64,000 bases of DNA from Elgaria multicarinata webbii (Eukaryota > Chordata > Lepidosauria > Squamata > Anguidae), in NCBI RefSeq assembly GCF_023053635.1, contig NC_086183.1:627501-691500 (forward strand). The letters run 5' to 3'. This document shows, in pieces, positions 10,961 to 22,520 of this stretch (its first letter is position 1; the number at the start of each line of letters is the position of its first letter). The notes beneath the pieces were generated by a model. It made no database searches and was not told where the DNA came from. It was given only the letters and a program-made list of their open reading frames with translations. Made by a program: the position numbers and the translations under genes.

Positions 10961-11720
10961 GCGGCGCCTCGTGTCTTCTTTCCCCCCTCGGTTTCGGGAA
11001 GGGGGGGGGAGAAGCTGCCCGTGGCGGACGCTACATCGGGGCTCCCGGGGCAAGAGGGCGACTCCCGCTGCCGCGCGCCCCTCCGACTCCCTGTGGCTCG
11101 AGAGTTTTCCTTCTTCTCCGCCCCCGCCAATTCCCTTGGCGACACCGAAAACTCTTAGCGCCCCGCCGCCGCCGCCGCCGTCCTGTTGGACTTTTGGCCT
11201 CGGACCGACTCCGGAGCCTCTGACCCGCGGCTGGAAAGAAATCCGCCAGCCGGGAGACCAACTTCCCTGGACTATCGCTCGGCGATGGCCCCCATGGGGC
11301 CTGGGGTCTCTTCCCCGCCCATAAGCCCCGGTCCGGGGAGCTCCGTGCCGGGCGACTCCGGGCAGGAGGAGGTAAGCCCTGCGGGCCCGGCCCTTCTTGC
11401 CGAAGGAAGTTTCCCCGGTCCTTCCGCAAGCGGGCTTCGCAGCCCGCAGGGAGGCCGGGCTGGAGCTGCGAGCTCGTCCATCCCCGCGCGCTCGCGGGCC
11501 GTGCAGGGAGAAGCCGGCGCCCAGCCGTTCTCGAAGGGTGACGGGAGACTTCTGCACCGCTCCCGGCCATCCCTTTCCCGCTCCGACCGGCTGCAAGAAG
11601 CCGCCTCTGATGCTGTCGCGTCTCACTCGGGGAAGGTTGGGAAGCGCAAACGTGGCGCCCTGGTTGCGAGGTGAACTCCGACCAGTCCCGGCCGGCCGTT
11701 TCCCTGCTGGGATCTCTGTC

Positions 11721-12370
11721 TGCGCTTTGTGGCCACTGCAGGCATGTCCGTCCGACTGCCTTTCGTTTTCAGAGACCACAATCACCCACCTGGCTCCTTT
11801 CTGCTGGTTTCCTTAATGTAGAAGCCAATCTCGATTTGGAAGCCCTCTAGAGCAGTAGTTTGAAATGTAAAAAACATCTAGCAAGCCCTCTTTAAAGCAA
11901 CTTTTAAAAGCAGTTTTTAAAGTATACCATAAACAAATGAAATCTGCGTGGTGAACTTCCAAAGGGTAGCCTGACAGCATTTTACACCAAAGCTTGTATT
12001 TGATTTATACCTTTCCCACATTGGTCACTATTTCGAGGCAGCTTTTGTGAAATAAGAAATCCTAAACTCAACACCGAAACACTCTGAGCCCAGGCTAGGG
12101 GGACACTCTCCTGCAGAAACCTCATGGAAAGGACCCGGGAACTAGGGCAGGGTGCTTTTGCAGACCAATTTTCAACTGGATTGTGCCACCTGATCGTTGG
12201 TTTCTCTTAAATCCAAGCCTGCCTCCCACAACTCCAAAACCTGCCATTGACTCCTTGTGTTTTACATCCCTGGAAAATAATCTGTCCATCCTTACAATAG
12301 TTCAATAGTTCAAACTATCTATTTGGAAATAAATTCCAGAGGAGCGAAGGATGTGCAGTTGGAAATATTT
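11721..12370. other. No gene recognised
   Basis: Unique-looking sequence just downstream of POU3F1 with falling GC. No repeat, exon or RNA recognised. Confidence 0.4.
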
Positions 12371-12376
12371 ATTTCC

Positions 12377-12480
12377 TAGGGGTAGCTGTGTTAGTCCATT
12401 GCACACAAAAACCCAAAGAGTCTTGTACCACCTTAAACACTAAGAAATTTATTCTGGCATAAACTTTTGTGGACTGTAGT
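12377..12480 (+). mobile_element. SINE-like repeat fragment
   Basis: Contains GGTAGCTGTGTTAGTCC, then AAAGAGTCTTGTACCACC and an AAATTTATTCTGGCATAAAC block, a sequence I know as an interspersed amniote repeat but cannot name with certainty. A related GGTGCCACAAGG scrap follows near 12600. No coding. Confidence 0.5.
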
Positions 12481-12504
12481 TTATAAACTATATAAACTAT
12501 TAAT

Positions 12505-12565
12505 TTTTCTAAGCCACACAGAGAGCTTTGGCTATTGGGTGCTATAAAATGCAATAAATAAATAT
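12505..12565 (+). mobile_element. L2 3' tail fragment
   Basis: The block CACAGAGAGCTTTGG followed by GCTATAAAATGCAATAAATAAATA matches the terminal signature of the L2 copies elsewhere in this window. Confidence 0.6.
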
Positions 12566-12609
12566 GTTTATGACAGAATTTTAAAAATATATTTAAGGTG
12601 CCACAAGGT

Positions 12610-13918
12610 TCAAATATTTATTGCTTCTGTATTGATGTAAATATTTAGGAGCTTTACATTTCTAGCTTTATCATAATTTCTTCACGTTGTAATAATGCAA
12701 ATGCTCAGACTGATATGGATACTAATAGCTTTTTCAAAAGAAAGAACCAGCAAAAAGAGACCATGCACACCCATAAACTCATTCAATTGTTTGCTGCAAG
12801 CAAAGGAATCTCCATAAGAATTTGGAGACTTCTGCTGGATAAAGTGAGGAAGAGTTTAGGAAGCATCATTTGGGAAAGATGATGAGTTTCTTGCAGTATT
12901 TGAGTTAGGATTAATCACAGTTGTAATAGTGGTGGTATTTTTGCAAGACTGTGGAGTATGAGAGCAGAGCTTGAGAGGACATGCAATCCAGAAAGGTTAA
13001 AGAGTGCCTGCTGTGAACTATATGGGGCCATATAAATGGCAAGGATGGATTTGAGGAGAGGAATGCGGAAAATCTCTCTCGGAATATCCATCCTTAAAGC
13101 AGAGCAGCCCTGTCGGCTTCTCCGTCTATCTGATCCACCCACCCACCCCGCCACTTTCCGTCTCTTGAAGCCATCCATGCAACATTTTCTTTCTTTCTTT
13201 GATGCAAAAAGTCATTTTTAGAAAATATTGGTTAAGACTTAGACAGCAAAAGCAGTTCATGCAAAATGGCTCAGATATATCAAGGCCACTTTCTGCTGCT
13301 TGGCTTCCCTTTTGCCTTCTTATGCTTCTGGCTGACTATACCAGCGAGGAGTTGTTCTGGAGGGATCCTCCTCATTGTGACAAGGAGCACCCAGACGCTT
13401 CTGCTGAGCAGCAATGAACAAGATGGGGAGCCATGAATCATCAGGATAAACACGCTCTGGATGCTTTGCAGGAGATGCTCCCTCTTGAGTTGTCCATGCA
13501 GCCAGAAAAAGAAAGCTCTCCTTTACTTACATGGAATCAAATGCTTCTAACATTCATGCCCCTCAGAAATGGGCCTTAGCTAAGCTGAGCTTTGCCAAAA
13601 TGTAAGAGACACTTGTGTCTTTGTGACTCTGCTTAGAAAAGCAGGGGGGGCTGGTTGGGGGCTGGTGGTGGGTAGAGCAGCAGAGCAGGTAATGCAAAGG
13701 GCGGAAGGGGCAGAGGTGTGAAGGCAGCCAGGCACAGCTCTCAAAGGGGCTGTACATCCCTGTCCCCCCACCCACCCCCGGCTTGGCCACCGTTTATCTT
13801 CTTTCATCCAAACAGCCACTTGGTCAGAAACAGCTCCATTTCCACTCTGCGAGTCATTGTCGCCCTTGAAGATGTGGCTCCCACAGTCTTTGCTTCCAAG
13901 CTAGAAGGATGCAGGCAT
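12610..13918. other. Intergenic, unique-looking
   Basis: No gene recognised. It carries one perfect octamer ATGCAAAT (12695-12702) and a short TTTC run near 13186-13200. Confidence 0.4.
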
Positions 13919-14333
13919 ATGTTCAGGGGAGGGCAACCAGGATGATCAGGGGTCTGGAAACAAAGCCCTACGAAGAGAGACTGAAACAGCTGGGCATGTT
14001 TAGCCATTGAGGGGAGACATGATAGCACTCTTCAAATACTTAAAGGTTGTCACATAGAGGAGGGCCAGGATCTCTTCTCGATCTTCCCAGAGTGTAGGAC
14101 ATGGAAGAACGGGCTCAAGTTACAGGAAGCCAGATTCCAGCTGGACATCAGGAAAAACTTCCTGACAGTTAGAGCAGTATGACAGTGGAACCAGTGACCT
14201 AGGGAGGTTGTGGGCTAGAGGCATCTGTCAGGTATGCTTTAGGGTGGATTCCTGCATTGAGCAGGGGGTTGGACTCAATGGCCTTATATGCCCCTTCCAA
14301 TCTACTATTCTATGATTCTATGACTCTACATAG
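13919..14333 (+). mobile_element. CR1 LINE 3' fragment
   Basis: Encodes degraded pieces of the CR1 C-terminus (readings like [18 protein letters not shown]) and ends with the CR1 3'UTR (GGATTCCTGCATTGAGCAGG) and the ATTCTATGATTCTATG tail. 5'-truncated, with frame breaks. Confidence 0.9.
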
Positions 14334-14519
14334 GAGGGTGAAGAAGCCCCAGAACTACTGAAGCCATGGCAACCTCAGGTCTGGGGGAATGAGCAGGTTT
14401 TCAGATGTCTCCCCATTTTCCAGAGCTTGAATCCTTCTTTGCTCAGGGCAGACGTCCCTGGTTCCATGCATTCGCTGGACCCCTTTTTCGCTCTACACAG
14501 ACTTAATGTGCTTCTAGAT

Positions 14520-14822
14520 CAGCGGTTCTCAACCTGTGGGTAGGGACCCCTTTGGGGGTCGAATGACCCTTTAACAGGGGTCGCCTAAGACCGTCGGAAA
14601 ACACATATTTCCGATGTTCTTAGGAAACTGTATTGACTGAACTATGTCATGTATCATCTTTTGTATTATTAAAGCTATTGTTATGTATTATTTTCATTAG
14701 CAAACCATCCCATGACAATGGATCGTGTAGAGAAGAATGAAAATAATTTTATGATTGGGGGTCACCACAACATGAGGAACTGTATTAAAGGGTCGCGGCA
14801 TTAGGAAGGTTGAGAACCACTG
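14520..14822 (+). mobile_element. SPIN-type non-autonomous hAT element
   Basis: 303 bp. The left terminus CAGCGGTTCTCAACCTGTGG and right terminus GGTTGAGAACCACTG are inverted repeats, flanked by perfect 8-bp duplications TTCTAGAT (14512-14519 and 14823-14830), which fits hAT targets with a central CTAG. The interior GGGGTCGAATGACCC and ACACATATTTCCGATG blocks match what I recall of the SPIN (Space Invader) family. It has no transposase, so it depends on an autonomous relative. SPINs are known for horizontal transfer among tetrapods. Confidence 0.85.
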
Positions 14823-14830
14823 TTCTAGAT

Positions 14831-16316
14831 GGAGGGCTAACAATGAAAAGGCCCTGTGCAGCAGTGTTGGACTGTTGGTAGAGTAACCTTTTGCCTGGCC
14901 CCAACCCCTCCTGCCCAGTCAAGAACTCACCTAGTTGTCAAGTTAGCACTTTTTAAAAAGAAACCAGTCAGAATTCAGCAGCAGGGATTTGCCGCCTTTT
15001 CCAGCATCAGCTGGGAGATGTGCTCATCTGGGGAATGCAACACATATATCATCCCAGGTTGGTATTGGGTGTCCCAGGAAGTTAACATCCGGGGGGGAGG
15101 GGGGAACAGAGGATGCCAGCTCAGTGCAGCTAAGAGCTCAGTGAAGATAAGAGGAGTGGTGGAGCTTGGAAGCGGCATATCTGCCCCTCCCCCATGTGGT
15201 TTCAGGTTTGACGTGAAGTTGCAGTCAGCTGCCTTCTGCCCACAGCCTTGAGTTGAGATGCCCAGCAGGTCCTGAGAAACCAGCCTTTCCCTCTTGCTGA
15301 CCAGTTGTATCTTTGGTGGCCCTTCAGAGTATGTCTTATAGGGCTGGTGTGTGGACCCCAAACACAGCCCCAGGCCCAGTGAGGAAGTGCACAGTCCCAT
15401 GTCTTTATGAGGATGTTCTGTGTAGATGGAGTGCCCCCTACTGCCTTGGGAAGGAAATACATCAGAATGACATGTCATTGGCAATGCACATGGGTGTTGA
15501 GTGGGGTGCTTCTGTTGGAGACAGAGGGTATCAATTACTTGATAAGTTCCACCAATTCAAGTATGCTGATGAAACAGTATGCAGCTCCCACATGGTGCCA
15601 CACAGCATGCACCATGTGAGAGCATATTGGAAAGGCAGCTATTTCTCAACTATGTGCCAAGCATGGTTGCTTTAGCCATTGTACTTGCCCAGGAATAGGC
15701 CCTGCTATTGAGCACAAGTTCTCCTCTTCATTGCCATGATATTTCCATTGCTGAGGGTGAGATCTGATGTGTTCCATAATGATTGTATTATAAGAACAGG
15801 GCTAATGGGAAAAATTACATTGGCTCAAAAGCCACAAAGGCTGATAAACCCCACTCTCCATGCCGAATGGTGACAGACTTAGACTGTGGAAAGCGCACAA
15901 CTCTTGGAGACAGCAGAAACGGCCCAGCAATGCCAACTGAGCTGGAAAACCTGTGAGCACATGACTAAGACTTCCTTCTCTGAGAATCATTTCAGAGATA
16001 TGTGAAAGGGGCCCTTGGTCGTGCTGTTAATAGAAAACAGGTTGGAGAGAACACGAAAGAAAACACGCCAGCCATTGGCATGCTCTGGTGACCAGTGCAA
16101 ATAGAAATAGAAATGCCTGCAGCTTAATCCAGGTGTTTTCCTTTGTGACTCACATTAGCTCTATCTCCAAAAGTTCCCACTAGTTTCAATTAGATCTAAG
16201 AAGGATGAGTTTTGCTGCTGTGAGTAATCACAGGAAGGGCTCAGGAACTGGGAGGCTGCAAAGGCAGCAGCATTAAAGCATGCTCCGCAGTTTGGCAGAC
16301 AGGCAGGCAGGAATGG
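14831..16316. other. No gene recognised
   Basis: Mostly unique-looking sequence; short chance frames only. Confidence 0.4.
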
Positions 16317-16366
16317 GGGAGGAGGAGGAGGAGGAGGAGGAGGAGGAGGAGGAGGAGGAGGAGGAA
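16317..16366. repeat. (GGA)n microsatellite
   Basis: About 16 GGA units with minor edge variation; the reverse strand reads poly-Pro by chance. Confidence 0.95.
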
Positions 16367-16670
16367 GTGGAATAGGAGGAATAATAATGCTCATGTTAAA
16401 TCAGGCCTTCTGAATAATTCATGCCACTCAGAATTCTTTTCTCGGTGCTGTTCTAAACCAAGGGTGGTTTCCTCTACAGTCCCAGATAATTGGATGTGGT
16501 TGCTGGGTGAGATCCTCAGCAGCAGCAGGCAGTGTTTGTGCTACACTGTTTGATCTTTCTGAGATTTAAATGCAAGAAAAAAATATTTTCAAGGCCACCT
16601 TGTTGTCAATTTGGTCACCAGTTCAGAGCAGCTGGAACTCCAGTGCCCCACAGCCAGACCCAGTGTGCCC

Positions 16671-17614
16671 ATAGAATCATAGAATCATAGAATAGCAGAG
16701 TTGGAAGGGGCTTACAAGGCCATCGAGTCCAACCCCCTGCTCAATGCAGGAATCCACCCTAAAGCATCCCTGACAGAGGCTTGTCCAGCAGCCTCTTGAA
16801 GGCCTCTAGTGTGGGAGAGCCCACAACCTCACCAGGCAACTGATTCTATTGTCGTACTGCTCTAACAGTCAGGAAGTTTTTCCTGATGTCCAGCTGGAAT
16901 CTGGCTTCCTTTAACTTGAGCCCGTTATTCTGTGTCCTGCACTCTGGGAGGATCGAGAAGAGATCCTGGCCCTCCTCTGTGTGACAACCTTTTAAGTATT
17001 TGAAGAGTGCTATCATGTCTCCCCTCAATCTTCTCTTCTCCAGGCTAAACAGGCCCAGTTCTGTCAGTCTCTCTTCATAGGGCTTTGTTTCCAGACCCCT
17101 GATCATCCTGGTTGCCCTCCTCTGAACACGCTCTAGCTTGTCTGCATCCTTCTTGAATTGTGGAGCCCAGAACTGGACGCAATACTCTAGATGAGGCCTA
17201 ACCAGGGCCGAATAGAGAGGAACCAGTACCTCACGTGATTTGGAAGCTATACTTCTATTAATGCAGCCCAGAATAGCATTGGCCTTTATTACAGACATAT
17301 CGCACTGTTGGCTTGGTTTGGAGAGTTGCTGCAGGACCTGAAGGGGGTGTGGCCTGATTGCTGATTGTACTCTGTACTCAGCAATCAGTGGCCTGATTGC
17401 TGTTGATTGTTGTTGGCCTCCCAGTGACCTGTTTCCTGACTTGGAGCTGAGCAGAAGCAGGGAAGAGCAGCTGGCCCAGCTCAAGTAGAAGCTAGAAAAG
17501 TAATGCTGGCTCATATTCAGCTTGCGATCTACAACAATTCCAAGATCCTTCTCGTTCGTAGTATTGCTGAGCCAAGTATCCCCCATCTTGTAATTGTGCA
17601 TTTGGTTTCTATTT
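16671..17614 (-). mobile_element. CR1 LINE 3' fragment with insertion
   Basis: On the reverse strand the reading runs from the CR1 segment [14 protein letters not shown] through [19 protein letters not shown] and [18 protein letters not shown] to the 3'UTR and its ATTCTATG-type tail at 16671. A 193-bp foreign segment interrupts it at 17314-17506. Otherwise it is largely open, so it is fairly young. Confidence 0.9.
17314..17506. mobile_element. 193-bp insertion inside CR1
   Basis: Comparison with the intact CR1 at 52740-54537 shows extra sequence here, bounded by TGGCT on both sides (17309-17313 and 17507-17511), consistent with a 5-bp target duplication. No TG...CA ends, no poly-A and no clear terminal inverted repeat. 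Family unknown. Confidence 0.6.
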
Positions 17615-18372
17615 GACTTATTAATGGGAAGCCCCTGTGACCTAGAGTGTGTTTTTCTGTGGGCAAGAGCTGTTCCCATACATATCCTAAAATTACAAAC
17701 ATTGAATTACCAAATGTGATGTTTCCTTCTGATTTGGGGGTGGAGGGTAATTTCCAGCATGTGCTTTGTAACTTTGCTAAAGAAAGTTTAATTTAATATT
17801 GTTATAATTGCTAACATATTTTTATTTTATATTTTTACAGTACATACACAAATATGTATCATTTTAAACATAATTATTGAAGTTGCTTTTTTCCATTTAG
17901 TTATGTAATCTTCTAGAAAACATACAGGGGAATGGTGTTCATAAGGATATAGTGAATTGCACTTAGAAACCTGAATTCAATTAAAAAACATATATGCATA
18001 ATTTTATAACAATTTAACTGAACAAAAATAATAATGGTGTGTGCTGGATACATAACATTACAATACAAAATAAACCAGAAAGTATTTTTGTAAAACTCGA
18101 AGCAGCTAGAGGAAAAGTTGTTTCTTCTCAATAACAGCGTCTGCCAAGGAGTTAAAACAATTCACACAATTCTGCAACCTTCAACGAAAACGTCTGTAGC
18201 TGAAATTCTGAATTTAATTTTGGTAGTAGCTGAACTGCCATGTGTTTAGAAGCAAGATTAAGCAGTTTGTAAAGTTCATGGCAGGACCAGGAACTTGACA
18301 CAATTTATCTTTCTTTGTATTTTATAATCACTTTCTTTTTCTTTTAATTCAACGTATCAAAATGGAATTTAA

Positions 18373-18452
18373 AATTTTTATTTTATTTATTTATTTATTT
18401 CTATACCGCCCAATAGCTGAAACGCTCTGGGCAGTTCACAAAACACAGGTAA
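18373..18452 (-). mobile_element. L2 3' tail fragment
   Basis: TTATTTATTTATTTATTTC followed by TATACCGCCCAATAGCTG and CTCTGGGCAGTTCAC is the reverse-strand L2 terminus seen in better copies here. Confidence 0.75.
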
Positions 18453-18608
18453 CTCTTATGGATACAACGTAGGTTCTATTATTATTATTATTTAAAAAAA
18501 GCTATTCCAGTGGCTGTATTAAATTGTTCCCTATTTATCTTAAGGATTTTATTTGTAATATCTAATTTAATTTTAATCAATGTTTTCATTTTAAAAACTA
18601 ACAGGTTC

Positions 18609-18633
18609 TGTGTGTGTGTGTGTGTGTGTGTGT
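18609..18633. repeat. (GT)n microsatellite
   Basis: Uninterrupted TG dinucleotides. Confidence 0.95.
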
Positions 18634-18660
18634 TCTTTGTGTGCAACAATCTTTGTGTGC

Positions 18661-18736
18661 TACACACTTACCTGTAAGTAGGTCCCATTTAATTCAATGG
18701 GATTTACATCCAAGTAGACATGATATAGGATCACCC
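18661..18736. repeat. Hairpin repeat module, copy 2
   Basis: ACACACTTACCTGTAAGTAG faces CAAGTAGACATGATATAGG across a CCCATTTAATTCAATGGG centre; same module as 3031-3117 in the other orientation. Confidence 0.6.
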
Positions 18737-19577
18737 TGTAAATTAGATGAAGGGCAAGTCTGGATTAAATTATTTTATCTCCATTGTTAAATTGCAGACA
18801 CCCTGAAGGGTTGAAAATGTCCGTAACTAAAAGCTCTAAAGGCTACCCCGGGAAGGTTTGATTTATGTTTGGTTTGGTTTTGCAGTTACAGGAGAATAAT
18901 GATCAATCATCCAATAAATTCTCACTTTATTTACTTCAGTGTAAACAAGATCATAATAGGAAAAATGTATTTTGTTGATGAAAGCCAACATATGAAGGTT
19001 CTAGATGATGGGAGGAAATTGAATTTGTTTGGAAATATTTCCTGATTATACATATTTATTTTTATGAAAAGTATTTTAATCACAACTGTCTATATACAAA
19101 ATGTAGAGTGGCCAGCAACAATTAATCAAAACATAGTTATAATTAACTGTAAAAAAATATATGTTAGGAATCCCCCTGGTTGTAAAGTCACAGACCTCTG
19201 GATAGCCATTCTAAAGAAAATCAGTTCAGGGCGACAAATGGAAAGAGTGATAGAGCAGGAGCTGCTACTAAAATGTGATGGTGCCCATCTTGCATTGAAC
19301 AGAGAAAATGGGTTTTATGCACATACATAACATAGTACCCTCCATTTGTGTATGCTGTGCTTAATACCTCTCCAATATTGCAGCTATCTCTTTAAATGAA
19401 AATGCACTCTGCTACCTGCCTACAAATGATGGTCCCACCTTGCTTGTATCCACTGCTGCAGCTGATGAAGTCAGTTTTACCTACAAGAGCTCATGCAGGA
19501 AACCTAGGTTAAGGCTATTAGTTTATATAAAAGGTGCTACTTCATTCTTCTTCTGATCTTTGCTAAATTTCGACCCA

Positions 19578-20560
19578 GGCCTCATCTACACCAAGCAGGA
19601 TATTCCAGTATGAAAGTGGTTTGTTTATTTATTTATTTATTTATTTATTTATTCATTCATTACATTTATATACCGCCCCATGGCCGGAGCTCTCTGGGCG
19701 GTTTACAAAATGTTAAAATTGAGATAAAACAAGTATACAAAAGTTAAAATTCTAAAACACAGAACATAAAACATTAAAAGCCATTAGAATAAAACATGTG
19801 GGTAATTAAGATGTGCTGCCATATGCCTGGGAAAAGAGGAAGGTCTTAATCTGGCACCGGAAAGGTAGCAGGGTTGGCGCCAGGTGAGCCTCGTCAGGGA
19901 GATCATTCCATAGTCTGGCGGCTACCACAGAAAAGGCCCTGTCCCTCGTTGCCATGTTCCGAGCCTCTCTCGGAGTAGGCACTCGGAGGAGGACCTAAGA
20001 TGTTGAACGTAGTGACCGGGTATGTTCATGTCGGGAGAGGCTTTCCATCAAGTATTGTGGTCCCAAGCTGTGTAAGGCTTTATAGGTCAAAACCAGCACC
20101 TTGAATTGGACTCGGAAACATACAGGCAGCCAGTGCAAGGGGACCAGAGTTCGTGTTATATGGTCAAACCTTCTGGTTCCCGAAATCAAACTGGCCGCTG
20201 CATTTTGCACAAGCTGCAACTTCCGAACCATCTTCAAAGGCAGCCCCACGTAGAGGGCATTGCAGAAATCTAACTTAGAGGTTACCAGAGCATGGACAAC
20301 TGAACAAATAGTATATAAAAGGCAGGAGCCACACTACTGCTTCATAGCGGTACTGAAGTGCACTGACAACTGTTGGGGCCCATTGACACATACCATATGC
20401 CGCTTTCATAGTATTACATCCTGCTTGGTGTAGATGTGTCACAAGCCCCAACAGTTGTCAGTGCACTTCGGTACTACTATAAAGCAGTAGTGTAGTTTCT
20501 GCAGTTCACTTCAATACCACTTTCATAATGGAATATCCTGCTTGGTGTAGATGAGTCCCC
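19578..20560. mobile_element. TIR element split by an L2 insertion
   Basis: The left terminus (19578-19619, containing CTCATCTACACCAAGCAGG) and right terminus (20514-20559) are about 42-bp near-perfect inverted repeats. The interior near 20331-20382 and 20451-20510 is itself an imperfect palindrome around GTTGGGGC. A shorter relative lies at 3740-3871. An L2 copy (19621-20300) sits inside it. Confidence 0.7.
19621..20300 (-). mobile_element. L2 LINE 3' end, nested
   Basis: On the reverse strand it reads LQLVQNAAASLISGTRRFD and HWLPVCFRVQFKVLVLTYKA, then a 3'UTR ending in GGGCGGTATATAAATGTAAT and an AAATA-type tail. 5'-truncated. It lies wholly within the TIR element, so it is younger than that element. 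Confidence 0.88.
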
Positions 20561-20672
20561 AATGTTGCTGAAGGTAGTTAACTACAGTAACATACAGGAT
20601 TCTAAGTATGAATCAGGCTAGTCAGTCATGACTAACTTAAGTACTATTGATTTCAATAGGTAATTATGATTA

Positions 20673-20816
20673 AGGCCCTTTCTACAACTAAGGGTTATCC
20701 CAGGAAAATGGAGGGATCAGCCCTGTCTTCTCCCGAGATCCCCTGTGTGGCATTTAGATTCACAGGAATGATCTCAGGACGATCCTGGGATATAGGGCTG
20801 GTGTAGACATGCCCTA
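20673..20816 (+). mobile_element. ~145-bp TIR element, copy 1
   Basis: The ends AAGGCCCTTTCTACAACTAA and GGTGTAGACATGCCCTAAG are imperfect inverted repeats. The interior ATCCCCTGTGTGGCATTTAG matches the reverse complement of 23790-23937. Non-autonomous; family not recognised. Confidence 0.6.
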
Positions 20817-20994
20817 AGTCTGGATCCAACCCAAAGTAATATAGACAATAATAATCAAGACATAAAACATTGCTAAAACCAAACTGATTTTTAGAACAAA
20901 CTAACAGCCAGATGAACAAATAGCAATGTTTACCGAGATTATAACATTACCCTGGACAGGCAGGGGAATTCTACTACCATGTAGGAGCCACTGG

Positions 20995-21020
20995 GAAGGA
21001 AGGAAGGAAGGAAGGAAGGG
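20995..21020. repeat. (GGAA)n microsatellite
   Basis: About six GGAA units. Confidence 0.9.
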
Positions 21021-22060
21021 GTGGTCTCTGCATTGACTAAAGAAGTTGTGGACTCAATGAAGTGTTTAAATTTCAGAGGTAACTAATGAGGTGACCCAGC
21101 TGTCAGTGAATTCAGTGTGTTCAGGAGCAGCTCACAGCAATAAACATAAGACCAGTAGCGACTGGTGGCTCTGATGTCAACCTCTAAAGGAGTTTTTCAA
21201 GGTGCTGGACCCTATCCCCAAACTAGGTTCAGCACCTTTAGAATTCTGGCTGGTTCTGACTGAAACCCAGAGCAGATTCCTGGCCCCACTGACATTGGAA
21301 CCACCAGCCTCCACTGCATAAGACTAACGAGAGCGGGATTTTGATTCAAAGTGTTCTTGGTCGGTTGGAACACGTGGTAATCAGGAGCAAGATCAAGAAA
21401 GGCAAAAGTAAAGTGAACATTTCTGGATTGAACCCCAGGTGAGGAGAAACAGTCTAACAAATGGAAGAGCTCTAAAGGCAGAGAGGTGACACCGGTCACA
21501 GTCTCCTTTGGGGAGTTTGGCAATGCCCCTGCCCTGCAGCATTACATGCAGCAGATGTTTGGGGCTGCATAAATCCATCACTGCAGGTAAGATGATGTTC
21601 AGCCCTAGTTAGAGTTCTATGTCTGGCCAAGTCAGAGGAACCCAATAGAGATGGCTGGGAGGCTGGATGACATAATAACTACAGGAATTGCCCAAAGCAA
21701 CTGGGAATGTCAGCTTATTGGAAGGTGGGGGGCACTGCCTTTCTACACGTCTTTGACCATGGCGCATGGACAGGATGGTTCTTCTCTGACCTGAAGCTTC
21801 AAGCCAGGGAAAGGCAGGAGTTGGGAGAGGGGCCCAATCCTCCAGGGTTTAGGCAGGGAAGTTCTATGGGCTGGAATAGGCCAGAGGATTCTCATCCTTG
21901 ATTTGAAAGATCATATTGGAACATGGGGAACAGGTGGTGTCTCACAGCTGTTTGTAAGTACCAGCAGATGTGTCAAGGCCTGGAGCCCTTCAGGCAAATA
22001 ATCCCATCAAAGCCTGAAGATCTGAGAGTTGCATGGATCACTCCCTCGGTGGAGAAGAAT
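21021..22060. other. No gene recognised
   Basis: No repeat or protein recognised; short chance frames only. Confidence 0.4.
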
Positions 22061-22061
22061 G

Positions 22062-22252
22062 TCATAGAATCATAGATTAGTAGAGTTGGAAGGGGCCTAT
22101 AAGGCCATGGAGTCCAACCCCCTGCTCAGTGCAGGAATCCACATTAAAGCATACCTGACAGATGGCTGTCCAGCTGCCTCTTGAAGGCCTCTAGGGTGGG
22201 AGAGCCAACCTCCCTAGGTCATGGGTTCCATTGTTGTACTACTCTAACAGAA
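22062..22252 (-). mobile_element. CR1 LINE 3' end fragment
   Basis: The reverse strand ends in ATTCTATGAC after the CR1 3'UTR blocks (CCTTATAGGCCCCTTCCAAC, CCTGCACTGAGCAGGGGG). About 190 bp, 5'-truncated. Confidence 0.88.
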
Positions 22253-22520
22253 GTGCTCTAACATCCATCCTCCCAGTCCTTGGAAGAGGATTAGAAAGGA
22301 AAAGAAAAATACTCTGGGTGAACAACTGGCTACAAAGGTTGGTGCCGATGTGAGAGATTTGGATTCTGGGACCACAGGCTATGCTGTTTGGAATATGGAC
22401 TGCTGGCAAGGGATGGGTTGCACCTCACAAGGGCTGGAAAGAATGTGTTTGGCCACAGCATGAAGAACTTGATCAGGAGGGCTTTCAACTGAATCCTATG
22501 AGGGAGGGAGATGTAAAGTC

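Larger units (their letters stand above)
8130..11720. promoter_or_regulatory. CpG island covering POU3F1
   Basis: Continuous GC- and CpG-rich sequence spanning the promoter, the whole coding exon and the 3'UTR. Broad CpG islands over developmental transcription factors are commonly Polycomb-regulated; that is family knowledge and not visible here. Confidence 0.85.
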
